Positions 1-9,181 of a stretch of DNA of 64,000 bases are shown piece after piece. Both the position numbers and the translations under genes were made by a program. The notes beneath the pieces were generated by a model. It did no database searches, was not told where the DNA came from, and saw nothing but the letters and a program-made list of their open reading frames with translations. Positions within the stretch are counted from its first letter, which is position 1. Each line of letters begins with the position of its first letter. This DNA is from Myxosarcina sp. GI1 (GTDB taxonomy: Bacteria > Cyanobacteriota > Cyanobacteriia > Cyanobacteriales > Xenococcaceae): the NCBI RefSeq assembly GCF_000756305.1, contig NZ_JRFE01000017.1:62001-126000 (forward strand), written 5' to 3'.

Positions 1-25
1 CCGCACTCTAGTTCTTTAGACAGTG

Positions 26-53
26 AGCCGCTATCTTATGGCGGCTTATTTTT
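26..53 (+). terminator. Rho-independent terminator of an upstream gene outside the window
   Basis: The arms AGCCGC (26-31) and GCGGCT (41-46) form a 6-bp stem with a 9-nt loop and are followed by TATTTTT. It would end a plus-strand transcript entering from the left edge, before the 6-phosphogluconolactonase gene. Confidence 0.7.
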
Positions 54-141
54 CGCTCGCTCCAAAATAGATATTGCGATCGGATTGTCTTTAAAATCGG
101 TTCGACTATATTAGATAATATTTTAGAGATGCGACTTTAGA

Positions 142-864
142 GTGATGAAAAAATTTGTAGAAATTTTACCCGACAAAGCCAGCTTAATCGACCGTAGTTT
201 AGAAATAGTTTTAACCAAATTAAAGTCAACAATAGCAGCAAAAGATAGATGTGCGATCGCCCTGGCTGGAGGCAGCACTCCCAAACCGCTTTACGAAGCT
301 CTAGCCAGTCAGTCTTTACCCTGGGAAAAAATTCATATTTTTTGGGGGGACGAACGTTACGTCTCTGCTACCCATAGCGATAGCAATCAGCTTATGGCAC
401 GTCAGGCTTGGTTGGAGAAAGTAAATTTTCCTGCTGAGAATATTCATCCTATGCCAACGGCAGCCAACAACCCCGAAGCGGATGCTAAAAAATATGAAGC
501 CGAATTACGAGATTTTTTTCAAACCGAATCTGAAGTTCCCGTTTTCGATCTGATTTTGTTGGGGATGGGAGATGACGGACATACAGCTTCGCTATTTCCT
601 CATACAGAAGTGCTCAATGTCAGCGATCGCTCGATCGGAGTAGGTAATAAAGACGGGCAACCACGTCTGACTTTTACTATTCCTCTCATTAATCATGCCA
701 ATTGTGTTTTGTTTATGGTGGCAGGAGAAAATAAGCGTTCGGCACTCCAACAAGTCTTTGCCGACGAAGCCGATGCCAGGAATTATCCCAGTCGTTCGAT
801 CCAACCTCAAGGAGAACTATGGTGGTTATTAGATAAATCCGCAGGAGCGGTATTGGAAAAATAA
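142..864 (+). CDS. pgl: 6-phosphogluconolactonase
   Basis: Hydrolyses 6-phosphoglucono-1,5-lactone to 6-phosphogluconate, the second step of the oxidative pentose phosphate pathway, in the cytosol. The 240-residue length is usual for the DevB/SOL family. Family motifs are visible in order: GGSTPKPLYEAL from residue 43, FWGDERYV (67-74) and GMGDDGHTASLFP (141-153). The first possible start is GTG at 142, immediately followed by ATG at 145; the ATG may be the true start, a difference of one residue. It stands alone, behind a terminator and ahead of an unrelated FHA gene. Confidence 0.93.
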   Translation: MMKKFVEILPDKASLIDRSLEIVLTKLKSTIAAKDRCAIALAGGSTPKPLYEALASQSLPWEKIHIFWGDERYVSATHSDSNQLMARQAWLEKVNFPAENIHPMPTAANNPEADAKKYEAELRDFFQTESEVPVFDLILLGMGDDGHTASLFPHTEVLNVSDRSIGVGNKDGQPRLTFTIPLINHANCVLFMVAGENKRSALQQVFADEADARNYPSRSIQPQGELWWLLDKSAGAVLEK

Positions 865-959
865 CCCGAATGTATTAATTTATCTGACAGAGTCTTGCTC
901 TAAAATTTTTAAAATTATTTTAAAAATATAGATAGTTAAAACCAATTTTCAAAACACTT

Positions 960-2123
960 ATGATCACTTGTCCTAACTGCAATCATCAAAATCCTCAAGA
1001 AGCTTTGCAATGCGAAAATTGCTATAGTTCTCTACCGGGAAGTGCTAGTTGTCCTAACTGCGGTGCAGCAGTTCAAACAGACGCTACTTTTTGCGGTCAG
1101 TGTGGTTTTAATCTCAATGCTGTAAATCTGGTTCCAGAAACAGAAGTTGCGGAGACAATAGTAACCTCCCAAACAACCCTCAAGCCTGAAGAGCCAGCAG
1201 CAGCCTCTACTTCTTCTCCTATGGTTAGCCCTTGGGATGAAGAATCGCCAGCAGCCGAATATGCGCCAGAGAGCGATTTTGTTGAAAGTAGCAATTCGAC
1301 AGAGTTTATCGATCCAATAGATACCCCTGCGGCTAACAGGGAAGCTAGCGAACCAGAACCAACAATAGTTACCTCACCAGAGGAGCGAGACTTGGAGACT
1401 AGTGAAACTGCTTTTGCTTCGTCCGAACCAAACATGAATGGCGAATCCGCAACTGAAACCTATACTAATGCTCCCGTTGAAGACTCGGACCTAGAAACGG
1501 AAACATTTGCGCCAGTGGCGATTGAGCCTGAAGCTAATGCCTCTGTTTCAGAACCTCTATCTACTGAAGAATCTGTTATTACTTTTGCCGACGAAAACGA
1601 GGAGACTTTTAGCCAAAAGAAAGAACTAAGCTCGACTACAGACGAGGCAAGTTCGGTAGAAGCGGACATGGCAATCGAAGATATAGGAACTTCTGTGGCT
1701 GCTTCAGAACTTCCCGACTTCCAAAAGGATACCTCAACTGCTGCTTCAATTTCAGACTCAGACGAGAGCTTCGATTCGGCTACTCAATTGCAATCGAGTA
1801 ATATTAGTTTGCTACACGTTCAAACCAATACCCCTTTGCTAGTTCCTCCCAATCTAGACCTGATTCATATTGGTAAGCCCAATAATAAAATTCCTCCGGA
1901 TATAGATGTTTCGGGCTTTGCCCACTCTGAAGTTGTTTCCAGGATTCATGCCGACCTACGGGTAGAAGGCGATATTTACTTTATTGAAGATGTGGGTAGT
2001 TCCAACGGAACTTATGTCAACCATACTTCGCTAATTCCTGGAAATCGTCATCGGCTAAGAGCGGGCGATCGCATTTCTTTGGGTAAGGAAGATTTAGTCT
2101 CCTTTATCTTCCAGATTGATTAG
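960..2123 (+). CDS. Double zinc-ribbon and FHA domain protein
   Basis: The N-terminus carries two zinc ribbons made of four CxxC knuckles (C4/C7, C18/C21, then CPNCG and CGQCG) within the first 50 residues. A long acidic Ser/Thr/Glu-rich linker, probably disordered, runs from about 55 to 285. The last 90 residues form a forkhead-associated domain with the phosphothreonine-binding signatures SRIHA and SSNGTYVN. FHA domains bind phosphothreonine peptides, so a role as an adaptor in Ser/Thr kinase signalling is likely; the partner is unknown. No kinase or phosphatase gene lies nearby. The domain assignment is firm, the cellular role is inference. Confidence 0.85.
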   Translation: MITCPNCNHQNPQEALQCENCYSSLPGSASCPNCGAAVQTDATFCGQCGFNLNAVNLVPETEVAETIVTSQTTLKPEEPAAASTSSPMVSPWDEESPAAEYAPESDFVESSNSTEFIDPIDTPAANREASEPEPTIVTSPEERDLETSETAFASSEPNMNGESATETYTNAPVEDSDLETETFAPVAIEPEANASVSEPLSTEESVITFADENEETFSQKKELSSTTDEASSVEADMAIEDIGTSVAASELPDFQKDTSTAASISDSDESFDSATQLQSSNISLLHVQTNTPLLVPPNLDLIHIGKPNNKIPPDIDVSGFAHSEVVSRIHADLRVEGDIYFIEDVGSSNGTYVNHTSLIPGNRHRLRAGDRISLGKEDLVSFIFQID

Positions 2124-2174
2124 CTATAGCAAAAGGCAAAACTAAAATGCCTAACCTTTCGACAATTGGCAAAA

Positions 2175-2852
2175 TCAACGTAGAGCTAAATCCGACTCTA
2201 AAGTAAGATCGAGATCTTGGTTGGGGTCGATGGAAACTAGCTCTGCTTTCCTTCCCCCTAGTAGTATTCCTGCTAAGGCACCCGCTCCCGCTCCGCCTAA
2301 AACTTCCACTGCATTAACATCGCCAAAGATTCCAGCAAGTACGGTGGCTGCCGCTCCGCCAATTGCTGCTCCTTTGAGAATGTCTCCCGTACCCGCTCCT
2401 TTTTTTACCGTTTCGGTACGGGTAACAATATCAGAACTAGCATTGATATACTGTGCCGAACCGTCGGGAAACACAATTTCTTCGGCAACAAAACGCGAAC
2501 CATCGCCAGCGGGTTCGATTTGTCCTACTATTTCACTACCGTAAGGAATTAGTGTTTGCCGATCTCTACTTCTGATATTAGCGGCAACGGTAAGAGTTAC
2601 GGGTACGGTTTCTTCTTTAGTAACAAGAATTTTTTCTCGCTCGTATTCTACGGGAATAACGACTCCTCTGGGTATGGTTAAGGGACTGTAGCGATCGCGG
2701 CTGTCTTCTCGTCTGGGAAAATCTCTTTCTCTTTGAGAAGGAAAAAGCTGCGCCGCAGCAGGATTGGTATTAAACAATGAGGTAACAGCGACCGTATTGA
2801 GAGTCAATGTTACTAGTAAGGTGGTTGGTTTAAAGTATTTAGGTTTAAACAT
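2175..2852 (-). CDS. Secreted glycine-zipper protein, function unknown
   Basis: A signal peptide is evident: basic MFKPKYFKP start, hydrophobic stretch, and a likely cleavage after NPAAA near residue 34. The mature part has an Arg/Asp-rich segment and then a beta-rich region with a YGSEIVGQI-type motif, seen in cyanobacterial proteins sometimes labelled TrbI-like. From about 150 to 200 there is a Gly/Ala-rich double glycine zipper (GAAIGGAAATVLAGIFG, then GGAGAGALAGILLGG) that could insert in or oligomerise at a membrane. It is convergent with the FHA gene and divergent from the lytic transglycosylase. I do not recognise a specific function; an envelope role is inference. Confidence 0.7.
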   Translation of the reverse strand: MFKPKYFKPTTLLVTLTLNTVAVTSLFNTNPAAAQLFPSQRERDFPRREDSRDRYSPLTIPRGVVIPVEYEREKILVTKEETVPVTLTVAANIRSRDRQTLIPYGSEIVGQIEPAGDGSRFVAEEIVFPDGSAQYINASSDIVTRTETVKKGAGTGDILKGAAIGGAAATVLAGIFGDVNAVEVLGGAGAGALAGILLGGRKAELVSIDPNQDLDLTLESDLALR

Positions 2853-3016
2853 AGATCTAACTATGGTATTTGGTGTAGCCTGTTAGAAAAAAAGATCGAT
2901 ACTTACAAACAGGCTGGCGAAATTTGTTTGTTTCGCTAGTAATCTTTTAGACGCACTAAGGAAGATCCTAGTTCCAGAGCGAATGAGTTCTACTCAAAAA
3001 CAGCGAGCGAAACACA

Positions 3017-5215
3017 ATGCTCAAACCCAAAATGCACCTTAAAATTTGGCAAAAACTTCAGACAGCCTCAACCCTGTCTTTAATAAGTTCGGGATTGCTC
3101 ATAGCGATTTTGGGCAGTTTGGGATGGCTGGCTATACAAGATGGTCGGTTATTGCCGATTGGTAAATTCGCTCTCGAACGACAGGCGCGAAAAGCTTCAA
3201 GTTTAACTACTTTACGCTCTCTACCACCGCAACAGAGAGCAGCAGAGCTAAAAGAGTTAGCTACGGAAACTAAAACTAACGATCGCTATCGCGCTCGCTA
3301 TTTATTGGCTACAGACTTGCTACAGCAACAGCAAGGAGCGGCAGCTATAGAATATTTACAAGGACTAGAAACAGACTATCCCTTGCTCGCGCCCCAAATT
3401 CTTTTAAAACTGGCACAGGCATATCGGCAGGACGGACGAGAAGCAGAATTTCGCCAGACTATCGAACGCCTTAGAGAAAACTATCCCAATTCTCCAGCGA
3501 TCGCTGATGCTCTATATTTACTAAATCCTCAAGATCGCCAAATTCAACAAGAGTTAATTAGTAAATTTCCCTATCATCCCCGCACTATAGAACTTGCCCG
3601 TCAACTTTTAAAGCAAAATCCCAACCGCTTTGAATTGCTGTTGCTACTGGCAAAATACGCTCGCGGCGATAATCTCGATCCGATTCGCGATCGCCTGGTG
3701 CTGCAACATCCCGCTCGACTAGAACCCGAAGACTGGGAAGCGATCGCCGATGGTTATTGGCAGGCAGGAGAAAATCGCAAAGCTGCCGATGCCTATACTT
3801 TCGCCCCCGAAACCCCACGTAACCTGTATCGTACCGCTAGAGGTTTTCACCTTAATGGCAATATCGATCTTGCCCGCAATGCTTACAAACAAACTATTGA
3901 GGAATATTACGACTCTAGGGAAGCAGGATGGTCGCTGCTGTATCTCGCCAGTATTACTGGTGGCGATGAAGCAATTGTCTATTTAGAAAAAGCGATCGCC
4001 AATTTTCCAGAAGTCGCGCCGCAAGCTCTGTTGGCTAAAGCCATAATTCACGATGCCTTTGATAAAGATCGAGCAGCTAAAGCTGCCAGACAGGAACTCT
4101 TAAATACCTATGCCAACTCCGATACCGCTGCCGAGTATCGCTGGCAAATAGCTTGGCAGTTAGCTTCAGAGGGCAAAAAAAGAGAAGCCGTACGAGTAAT
4201 GCAGCCCGTAGCTAACTTCACTTTTAGCTTGGATTCTGCTCCCAAAGCCCTATTTTGGTCGGCAAAATGGGCTAAAGAATTGGGAGACTCTCAAGAAGCC
4301 AAGCATCTGTGGCATCGAGTAATCGCGCTGTATCCTCAATCTTATTGGGCTTGGCGGTCGGCGGTACATTTGGGTTGGGATGTCGGCGACTTTTCTAATT
4401 TGCGGAATTTGAGTCCCGACCTAAAACTAAATCCCAGTTATATACCACTGCCTATGGGTTCGGAAGCCTTACAAGAGCTATATCTTTTAGGTCAAACTCG
4501 CGATGCTTGGACGTTACTGCAAGCAGAAATCGAGCGAGCTTCACAACTTTCAGTAGCAGAACAGTTTACCGAAAGTCTGCTGCAACTCGAACTTGGGCAA
4601 ATAGCGACAGGAATCGAGCAAATTTTAGCCTTGAGAGAAAGGGAAGAACCCCAGGAACGCCAAGAATGGCAGGCTCTGCGACAGACTGCTGCCTATTGGT
4701 ATGGTTTGTTTCCCTTTGCCTACCAGCAACAAATTTTACAAGCCGCTCGCCAAGAAGCAATAAATCCATTATTAGTTATCGCCGTAATGCGTAAAGAATC
4801 AACTTTTAATCCGCAGGTTAGTTCTAAAGTTGGAGCAGTTGGTTTGATGCAAATCGTACCCCCTACAGCCCAATGGGTCGCCGAGCAAACTAATTTATCA
4901 GATTATTCTCTGACTAATTCTACAGATAATATCAACATTGGTACTTGGTATTTGGCATACAATCATCAAAGATATAACAACAGTTCTTTACTGGCGATCG
5001 CTAGCTATAACGCAGGTACGGGTAATGTCAGTCAATGGCTGCAAAACTACGATATCGCCGATCGCGATCGCTTTATCGAACAAATTCCTTTCCCCGAAAC
5101 TCAAGATTATGTTGAAGGTGTCTTTGGCAACTATTGGAACTATTTGCGTCTTTACAGTCCTCAAATTAAAGACCGCATCAACCGCGATCGACAGGCTAAC
5201 TGGATGGCAAAATAA
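3017..5215 (+). CDS. TPR-containing soluble-type lytic transglycosylase (SLT family)
   Basis: Cleaves the MurNAc-GlcNAc glycosidic bond of peptidoglycan, forming 1,6-anhydromuropeptides, outside the inner membrane. An N-terminal hydrophobic segment (about 20-42) is a membrane anchor or uncleaved signal. Residues about 80-450 are helical TPR-like repeats, as in the superhelical ring of Slt70. The C-terminal SLT domain has the catalytic glutamate E594 in MRKESTFNP, then GAVGLMQIVPPTA and SYNAG (663-667). The 732-residue length fits the cyanobacterial form. A small secreted protein follows 22 bp downstream and may be cotranscribed. Confidence 0.88.
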   Translation: MLKPKMHLKIWQKLQTASTLSLISSGLLIAILGSLGWLAIQDGRLLPIGKFALERQARKASSLTTLRSLPPQQRAAELKELATETKTNDRYRARYLLATDLLQQQQGAAAIEYLQGLETDYPLLAPQILLKLAQAYRQDGREAEFRQTIERLRENYPNSPAIADALYLLNPQDRQIQQELISKFPYHPRTIELARQLLKQNPNRFELLLLLAKYARGDNLDPIRDRLVLQHPARLEPEDWEAIADGYWQAGENRKAADAYTFAPETPRNLYRTARGFHLNGNIDLARNAYKQTIEEYYDSREAGWSLLYLASITGGDEAIVYLEKAIANFPEVAPQALLAKAIIHDAFDKDRAAKAARQELLNTYANSDTAAEYRWQIAWQLASEGKKREAVRVMQPVANFTFSLDSAPKALFWSAKWAKELGDSQEAKHLWHRVIALYPQSYWAWRSAVHLGWDVGDFSNLRNLSPDLKLNPSYIPLPMGSEALQELYLLGQTRDAWTLLQAEIERASQLSVAEQFTESLLQLELGQIATGIEQILALREREEPQERQEWQALRQTAAYWYGLFPFAYQQQILQAARQEAINPLLVIAVMRKESTFNPQVSSKVGAVGLMQIVPPTAQWVAEQTNLSDYSLTNSTDNINIGTWYLAYNHQRYNNSSLLAIASYNAGTGNVSQWLQNYDIADRDRFIEQIPFPETQDYVEGVFGNYWNYLRLYSPQIKDRINRDRQANWMAK

Positions 5216-5237
5216 CTGCAAGCATAAGTTTAAAGCT

Positions 5238-5720
5238 ATGTTATGGCTTTTAATCATTTTAATTATCTGGAGTAGCTTGCCTCAGCTAGCATCAGCACGG
5301 CAGACAAAACCAAACCCGACTCCTGCTGCGGAGTTAGTCTGTTTTTCTGGAGGACGAGAAATTCTAAGAGAGAATATTGTCGCTGGACCCTTTGCCGATG
5401 AGTACAAATTTGCTCATGAAGTCAAAGTCAGAGATGAAAGAGGGGAACACAGCATCAATTTTGCTGGTGGATTGTGCATCATCGATCGCGGTGAAGCATC
5501 TGTTTATAGAGAACTAAACTTAACTGATGAACTAAGCTGCTATTCTGGAGCAAATGAGGTAGTGTCTTTTAAAGTCTATGGACGAGAAACCACAGTAGAT
5601 GAATATGTAGAAGGCAGAACTTTTCTAGCCAAGGCTAAAGGCAGTTTTTCTGCCGACTCTTTACATGAATATCTGGTTTTTGGTGGCGGAGCCTGCATCG
5701 GTGAGGAAGTATTAAAGTAA
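5238..5720 (+). CDS. Small secreted protein with two cysteine-bearing repeats
   Basis: The reading frame is open from 4938, but that part overlaps the transglycosylase gene; the ATG at 5238 starts a good signal peptide (MLWLLIILIIWSSLPQLASA), so I choose it, giving 160 residues. The mature part contains two related units, each starting E-L-x-C-[FY]-S-G (ELVCFSGG and ELSCYSGA) and ending F-x-G-G-x-C-I (FAGGLCI and FGGGACI), so each probably holds one disulfide. The function is unknown. Its position directly behind the transglycosylase suggests a periplasmic or cell-wall role, which is inference. Confidence 0.65.
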   Translation: MLWLLIILIIWSSLPQLASARQTKPNPTPAAELVCFSGGREILRENIVAGPFADEYKFAHEVKVRDERGEHSINFAGGLCIIDRGEASVYRELNLTDELSCYSGANEVVSFKVYGRETTVDEYVEGRTFLAKAKGSFSADSLHEYLVFGGGACIGEEVLK

Positions 5721-5752
5721 ACAAGATTTAGTATTACTTTCTAGTTTTTATT
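5714..5752. terminator. Probable bidirectional terminator between convergent genes
   Basis: The arms AAAGTAA (5714-5720) and TTACTTT (5734-5740) can pair. A T-rich tract follows on the plus strand. It lies in the short space between the secreted repeat gene and the convergent tenA. The stem is AT-rich, so this is a weak call. Confidence 0.35.
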
Positions 5753-6431
5753 TTTTGCTTTTTTTGTTGCCTATTTGCCATCGTTCTAAACGATAAGAAC
5801 TATCCCAAAATAACCATTCGTATTGAGAAGCTCGATAAAAAACCTGTTTCATTAACTTTAAATCTACAGCAGCAGCATCTTTAGCAGCGCGATCGCAGAC
5901 ATCGATAGTATATTTAACCGAAGCTTCAAAATCTTCATCAACATAAGTATCCAACCATTTTTGGTAGGGATTATTAGCTGTGGCTTTTTGGTAAATATGT
6001 TTGCCTACCTCAGAATAAATCCAGAAACAGGGCAAAACAGCCGCGACAATGACTGCAAAATTATGACGGTAAGCCACAGCAGTCAAAAAGTTAGTGTAGC
6101 CCAGGCAAGTCGGCGATGGCTCGGTTGCCAGGGCAAATTCCGCAGCAATACCAAACTCGCTAAAAAAATCTTCATGTAAGCTCCGCTCTACAGCGATCGC
6201 TTCGCGAGCCATATCGGCAAATTGAAGCTGGATTTCTGGTCGGGGTGCTTTAGCAGCAATTATCGCCAAGACGCGAGAAAATTCACCGAGATATATAGCA
6301 TCTTGAATGATGTAGTGCTGAAAAACTTCTTTGTTTAAAGAACCTGTCGCTAGCTCTTGCAAAAACGGCATAATAAGAATGGCATCGTAAATATTGCCAA
6401 TATCTTTCCAAGCTTGGGTAGAAAAGTTCAT
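5748..6431 (-). CDS. tenA: TenA family aminopyrimidine aminohydrolase (thiaminase II)
   Basis: TenA proteins hydrolyse aminopyrimidine degradation products of thiamin so that the HMP moiety is salvaged. The 227-residue length and all-alpha composition match. Family motifs include FLQELATGSLNKEVFQHYI near residue 24, the cysteine in AVLPCFWIYSEVGK (the class with an active-site Cys), and YEWLFWDSSY near the C-terminus, which carries the usual glutamate. The start has a GGAG ribosome-binding site about 11 bases upstream. It is divergent from the superoxide dismutase gene. No TPP riboswitch is evident upstream. Confidence 0.88.
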   Translation of the reverse strand: MNFSTQAWKDIGNIYDAILIMPFLQELATGSLNKEVFQHYIIQDAIYLGEFSRVLAIIAAKAPRPEIQLQFADMAREAIAVERSLHEDFFSEFGIAAEFALATEPSPTCLGYTNFLTAVAYRHNFAVIVAAVLPCFWIYSEVGKHIYQKATANNPYQKWLDTYVDEDFEASVKYTIDVCDRAAKDAAAVDLKLMKQVFYRASQYEWLFWDSSYRLERWQIGNKKSKK

Positions 6432-6569
6432 GGGTTGCTTTGCTCCAATTAAGACAAAGACAGCAATATTAAATCTAACAGCTAGAAAAACAAAGCTTTA
6501 CTCTCTAAACAATTTAAAAATGATAATTTGATTTAAATACTCCAATTTAATTAAAAATCTCATTAACCT

Positions 6570-7289
6570 ATGATTCTCAATCGTCGAAATTTTTTACTTC
6601 TCTTAGGTGCTAGTGGTGCAGCTACCGCAATAGGAACTTTTCCCAAACTGGCTATAGCTCAAAACGAACCAGATGGACCATTTGAGTTACCGCCGCTTCC
6701 TTATGATTACGATGCTCTAGAGCCACACATAGATGCCGAAACGATGATGTTTCATCACGACAAGCATCATGCTTCATATACCAAAAAACTCAACCAAGCT
6801 GTCAGTCAATATCCCGAACTAACTAGCAAGTCTGCTGAGGATATTTTACGCGAGATCGATAGCGTACCAGAAGATATTGCTACTACTATTCGCAACAATG
6901 GCGGTGGTTATGTCAACCATAAGATGTTTTGGGAAATCATGAGTCCCAATGGTGGTGGAGAACCAACAGGGGCAATTGCCGACGCAATTACAGAAACTTT
7001 TGGTAGTTTTGAGGCGTTTAAAGAACAGTTTAACGAAGCTGGCAGCAATCAGTTTGGTAGCGGTTGGGCGTGGCTGGCTCTCGATAGCAATAATCAACTA
7101 AAAGTTATGGGTATGCCCAATCAAGACAGTCCTTTGATGGAGGGCATGTATCCGATTATGGGCAACGATGTCTGGGAGCATGCCTACTATCTCAACTACC
7201 GCAACGAACGTGGTGAATATCTTAAAAATTGGTGGAACGTAGTTAACTGGGATGAAATAAACCGACGTTACGAACAGGCGATCGCCTAG
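6570..7289 (+). CDS. sodA: Tat-exported Mn-type superoxide dismutase
   Basis: Disproportionates superoxide to O2 and H2O2. The N-terminus [15 protein letters not shown] is a twin-arginine signal, so the enzyme is predicted to be exported to the periplasm or thylakoid lumen, possibly staying membrane-anchored. Metal ligands are H62, H117, D200 (in GNDVWEH) and H204. The glutamine of the active site comes from NQDSPL (Q185) and the residue region before VNHKMFW lacks the Fe-type Gln; both favour manganese. The length without the signal, about 208 residues, is normal. Metal preference is read from motifs and is not proven. Confidence 0.92.
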   Translation: MILNRRNFLLLLGASGAATAIGTFPKLAIAQNEPDGPFELPPLPYDYDALEPHIDAETMMFHHDKHHASYTKKLNQAVSQYPELTSKSAEDILREIDSVPEDIATTIRNNGGGYVNHKMFWEIMSPNGGGEPTGAIADAITETFGSFEAFKEQFNEAGSNQFGSGWAWLALDSNNQLKVMGMPNQDSPLMEGMYPIMGNDVWEHAYYLNYRNERGEYLKNWWNVVNWDEINRRYEQAIA

Positions 7290-7310
7290 ATAGAAAGTTA
7301 TTCTTAAAGT

Positions 7311-7360
7311 CTGTAGGCACTAGGTATTTGAATGATACTAAGTAACTAGTGTCTATACAG
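7311..7360. repeat. Long imperfect inverted repeat between sodA and the aldehyde dehydrogenase gene
   Basis: The arm CTGTAGGCACTAG (7311-7323) pairs with CTAGTGTCTATACAG (7346-7360) apart from a 2-nt bulge and a G-U pair. An inner GTAT/ATAC pair extends it. No T-tract follows on either side, so it is not a classical terminator. It may be an operator, an RNA structure in the aldehyde dehydrogenase leader, or a processed transcript end. Confidence 0.5.
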
Positions 7361-7474
7361 ATCGCAGAGTAGAGCGAGCAAGTACGAAATAATACAAATG
7401 TTAAGAATCTTCTTGCTCTATAAATCAACTAATTAAGCGGTTTTAAGATTAAAGAAATAGATTTTTCTTCAAGC

Positions 7475-7483
7475 TAAGGAGGA
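7475..7483 (+). promoter_or_regulatory. Strong Shine-Dalgarno site of the aldehyde dehydrogenase gene
   Basis: TAAGGAGGA lies 8 bases before the ATG at 7492. It is a near-perfect match to the 16S rRNA tail, unusually strong for this window, and fixes the start. Confidence 0.75.
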
Positions 7484-7491
7484 TAACCATC

Positions 7492-8964
7492 ATGGTCACT
7501 GCTACAAGACCAGAAGCAAAGGTAAAACTCGGTCCTACCAAGCTGCTAATTAACAATCAATGGGTAGAAAGCGTTTCTGGGAAACGGTTCGAGACGATTA
7601 ATCCCGCTACGGGAGAAGTTATCTGTGACGTTGCCGAGGCTGATGCAGCAGATGTCGATCGCGCTGTCGAAGCAGCACGCAATGCCTTTAACCATAGCGA
7701 CTGGCGCAAGATGTCGGCAAGAAAGCGTGGAGAGTTACTCTACAAGCTTGCCGATCTTATAGAAGAAAATAAGGAAGAATTAGCCAGACTAGAAACTTTA
7801 GACAATGGCAAGCCACTCACCGAATCGTTAAATATGGACTTGCCCTTTGTGATTGAAACCTATCGCTACTATGCTGGTTGGGCAGATAAGATTCAGGGAA
7901 AAACTATACCCATTAGTGGCTCTTACTTTTGCTATACTCGCCACGAACCAGTAGGAGTAGTCGGTCAGATTATTCCTTGGAACTTTCCTTTGCTAATGCA
8001 AGCCTGGAAGCTGGCACCAGCTTTAGCAGCAGGTAACACTGTGGTAATGAAGACGGCAGAACAAACACCTCTATCGGCGTTTCGGGTAGGAGAATTGATT
8101 GTTGAAGCAGGATTTCCTCCAGGGGTAGTCAATCTGCTTTCGGGTTATGGACCGACCGCAGGAGCAGCGATCGCCCGACATCCCAATATTGATAAGGTAG
8201 CCTTTACTGGTTCGACTGAGGTTGGGCATTTAATCATGGAAGCAGCAGCTAAGAGTAACCTCAAGCGAGTTACTCTCGAATTAGGTGGTAAAAGTCCCAA
8301 TATAGTTTTTGCCGATGCCAACTTCGATGCCGCGATCGAAGGTTCTCATCAGGCTTTATTTTTCAATCAAGGTCAGTGCTGCAATGCAGGTTCGCGATTG
8401 TTTGTCGAAGAGAAATGCTATGACGAATTTGTAGAGCGATCGGTAGAAAGAGCCAAGCAGCGTAAAGTAGGCGATCCTTTTGCTAGCGATACCAAACAAG
8501 GTCCGCAAGTAGACCGCGAGCAGTTTGATAAAGTGATGGGCTACATTGAATCAGGTATGCGTCAGGGAGCCAAAATGCTGTGTGGCGGTCATCGATTTGG
8601 CGATCGCGGCTATTTTATCGAGCCGACAGTTTTTGCTGATGTTCGAGACGATATGGATATCGCACGCGAAGAAATTTTTGGTCCTGTAATGAGCATTATC
8701 AAGTTTAAAGATATCGATGAGCTTGTAGAGCGGGCAAACGATACGATTTATGGTTTGGCAGCAGGTGTATGGACTCAGGATATTTCCAAAGCCCACGCGA
8801 TCGCTCATAGCCTTCGCGCTGGAACTGTCTGGGTTAATTGCTATCATGCCTTTGATATTGCCGCACCTTTTGGCGGTTTTAAACAGTCGGGAATGGGACG
8901 GGAATTAGGCGAGTATGGCTTACAGCAGTATACAGAAGTCAAAACTGTGACGGTAAAACTGTAA
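7492..8964 (+). CDS. NAD(P)-dependent aldehyde dehydrogenase (ALDH1/2-like)
   Basis: Oxidises an aldehyde to the carboxylic acid. The 490-residue protein has the whole ALDH fold: the nucleotide-binding motif [20 protein letters not shown], the FTGSTEVG loop, the general base E263 in LELGGKSPN, the catalytic cysteine in GQCCNAGSR (C296/C297), and EEIFGPV near residue 400. It is closest by motif to class 1/2 (retinal/betaine type) enzymes; in cyanobacteria such enzymes act on apocarotenals and other aldehydes, so the physiological substrate is open. A strong ribosome-binding site precedes it and a hairpin terminator follows, so it is probably monocistronic. Confidence 0.9.
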   Translation: MVTATRPEAKVKLGPTKLLINNQWVESVSGKRFETINPATGEVICDVAEADAADVDRAVEAARNAFNHSDWRKMSARKRGELLYKLADLIEENKEELARLETLDNGKPLTESLNMDLPFVIETYRYYAGWADKIQGKTIPISGSYFCYTRHEPVGVVGQIIPWNFPLLMQAWKLAPALAAGNTVVMKTAEQTPLSAFRVGELIVEAGFPPGVVNLLSGYGPTAGAAIARHPNIDKVAFTGSTEVGHLIMEAAAKSNLKRVTLELGGKSPNIVFADANFDAAIEGSHQALFFNQGQCCNAGSRLFVEEKCYDEFVERSVERAKQRKVGDPFASDTKQGPQVDREQFDKVMGYIESGMRQGAKMLCGGHRFGDRGYFIEPTVFADVRDDMDIAREEIFGPVMSIIKFKDIDELVERANDTIYGLAAGVWTQDISKAHAIAHSLRAGTVWVNCYHAFDIAAPFGGFKQSGMGRELGEYGLQQYTEVKTVTVKL

Positions 8965-9038
8965 TTGATAATCAATGACAATCGAAAAAATTTGATGTTC
9001 TTAGCAACATCAGCTTTATTAACAGCATCGATCGAGAA

Positions 9039-9071
9039 AGGTTATTTGTAGCTAGCAAGTAGCCTTTTTTT
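9039..9071 (+). terminator. Rho-independent terminator after the aldehyde dehydrogenase gene
   Basis: AGGTTATTTG (9039-9048) pairs with CAAGTAGCCT (9056-9065) over 10 bp with two G-U pairs and a 7-nt loop. A run of T follows to 9071. Confidence 0.8.
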
Positions 9072-9181
9072 ATTGCTAGTTTCCACAGAAAAAAGTAGCG
9101 ATAAAATATTCCCACGCCCTCACCCATCATCGTTTCTGCTTTATCATCAAAACAGATACCTAAATATAAATCTGCATTTAA

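Noticed and set aside
1097-1435. Minus-strand frame of 112 residues across the FHA gene
   Set aside because: It is the antisense shadow of the repetitive acidic linker, with Ser/Val-rich low-complexity translation.
4938-5237. Open frame continuing upstream of the small secreted protein
   Set aside because: It lies inside the transglycosylase gene in another frame; the signal peptide at 5238 marks the true start.
6432-6569. TPP riboswitch before tenA
   Set aside because: The conserved riboswitch core was not seen in this short AT-rich spacer.
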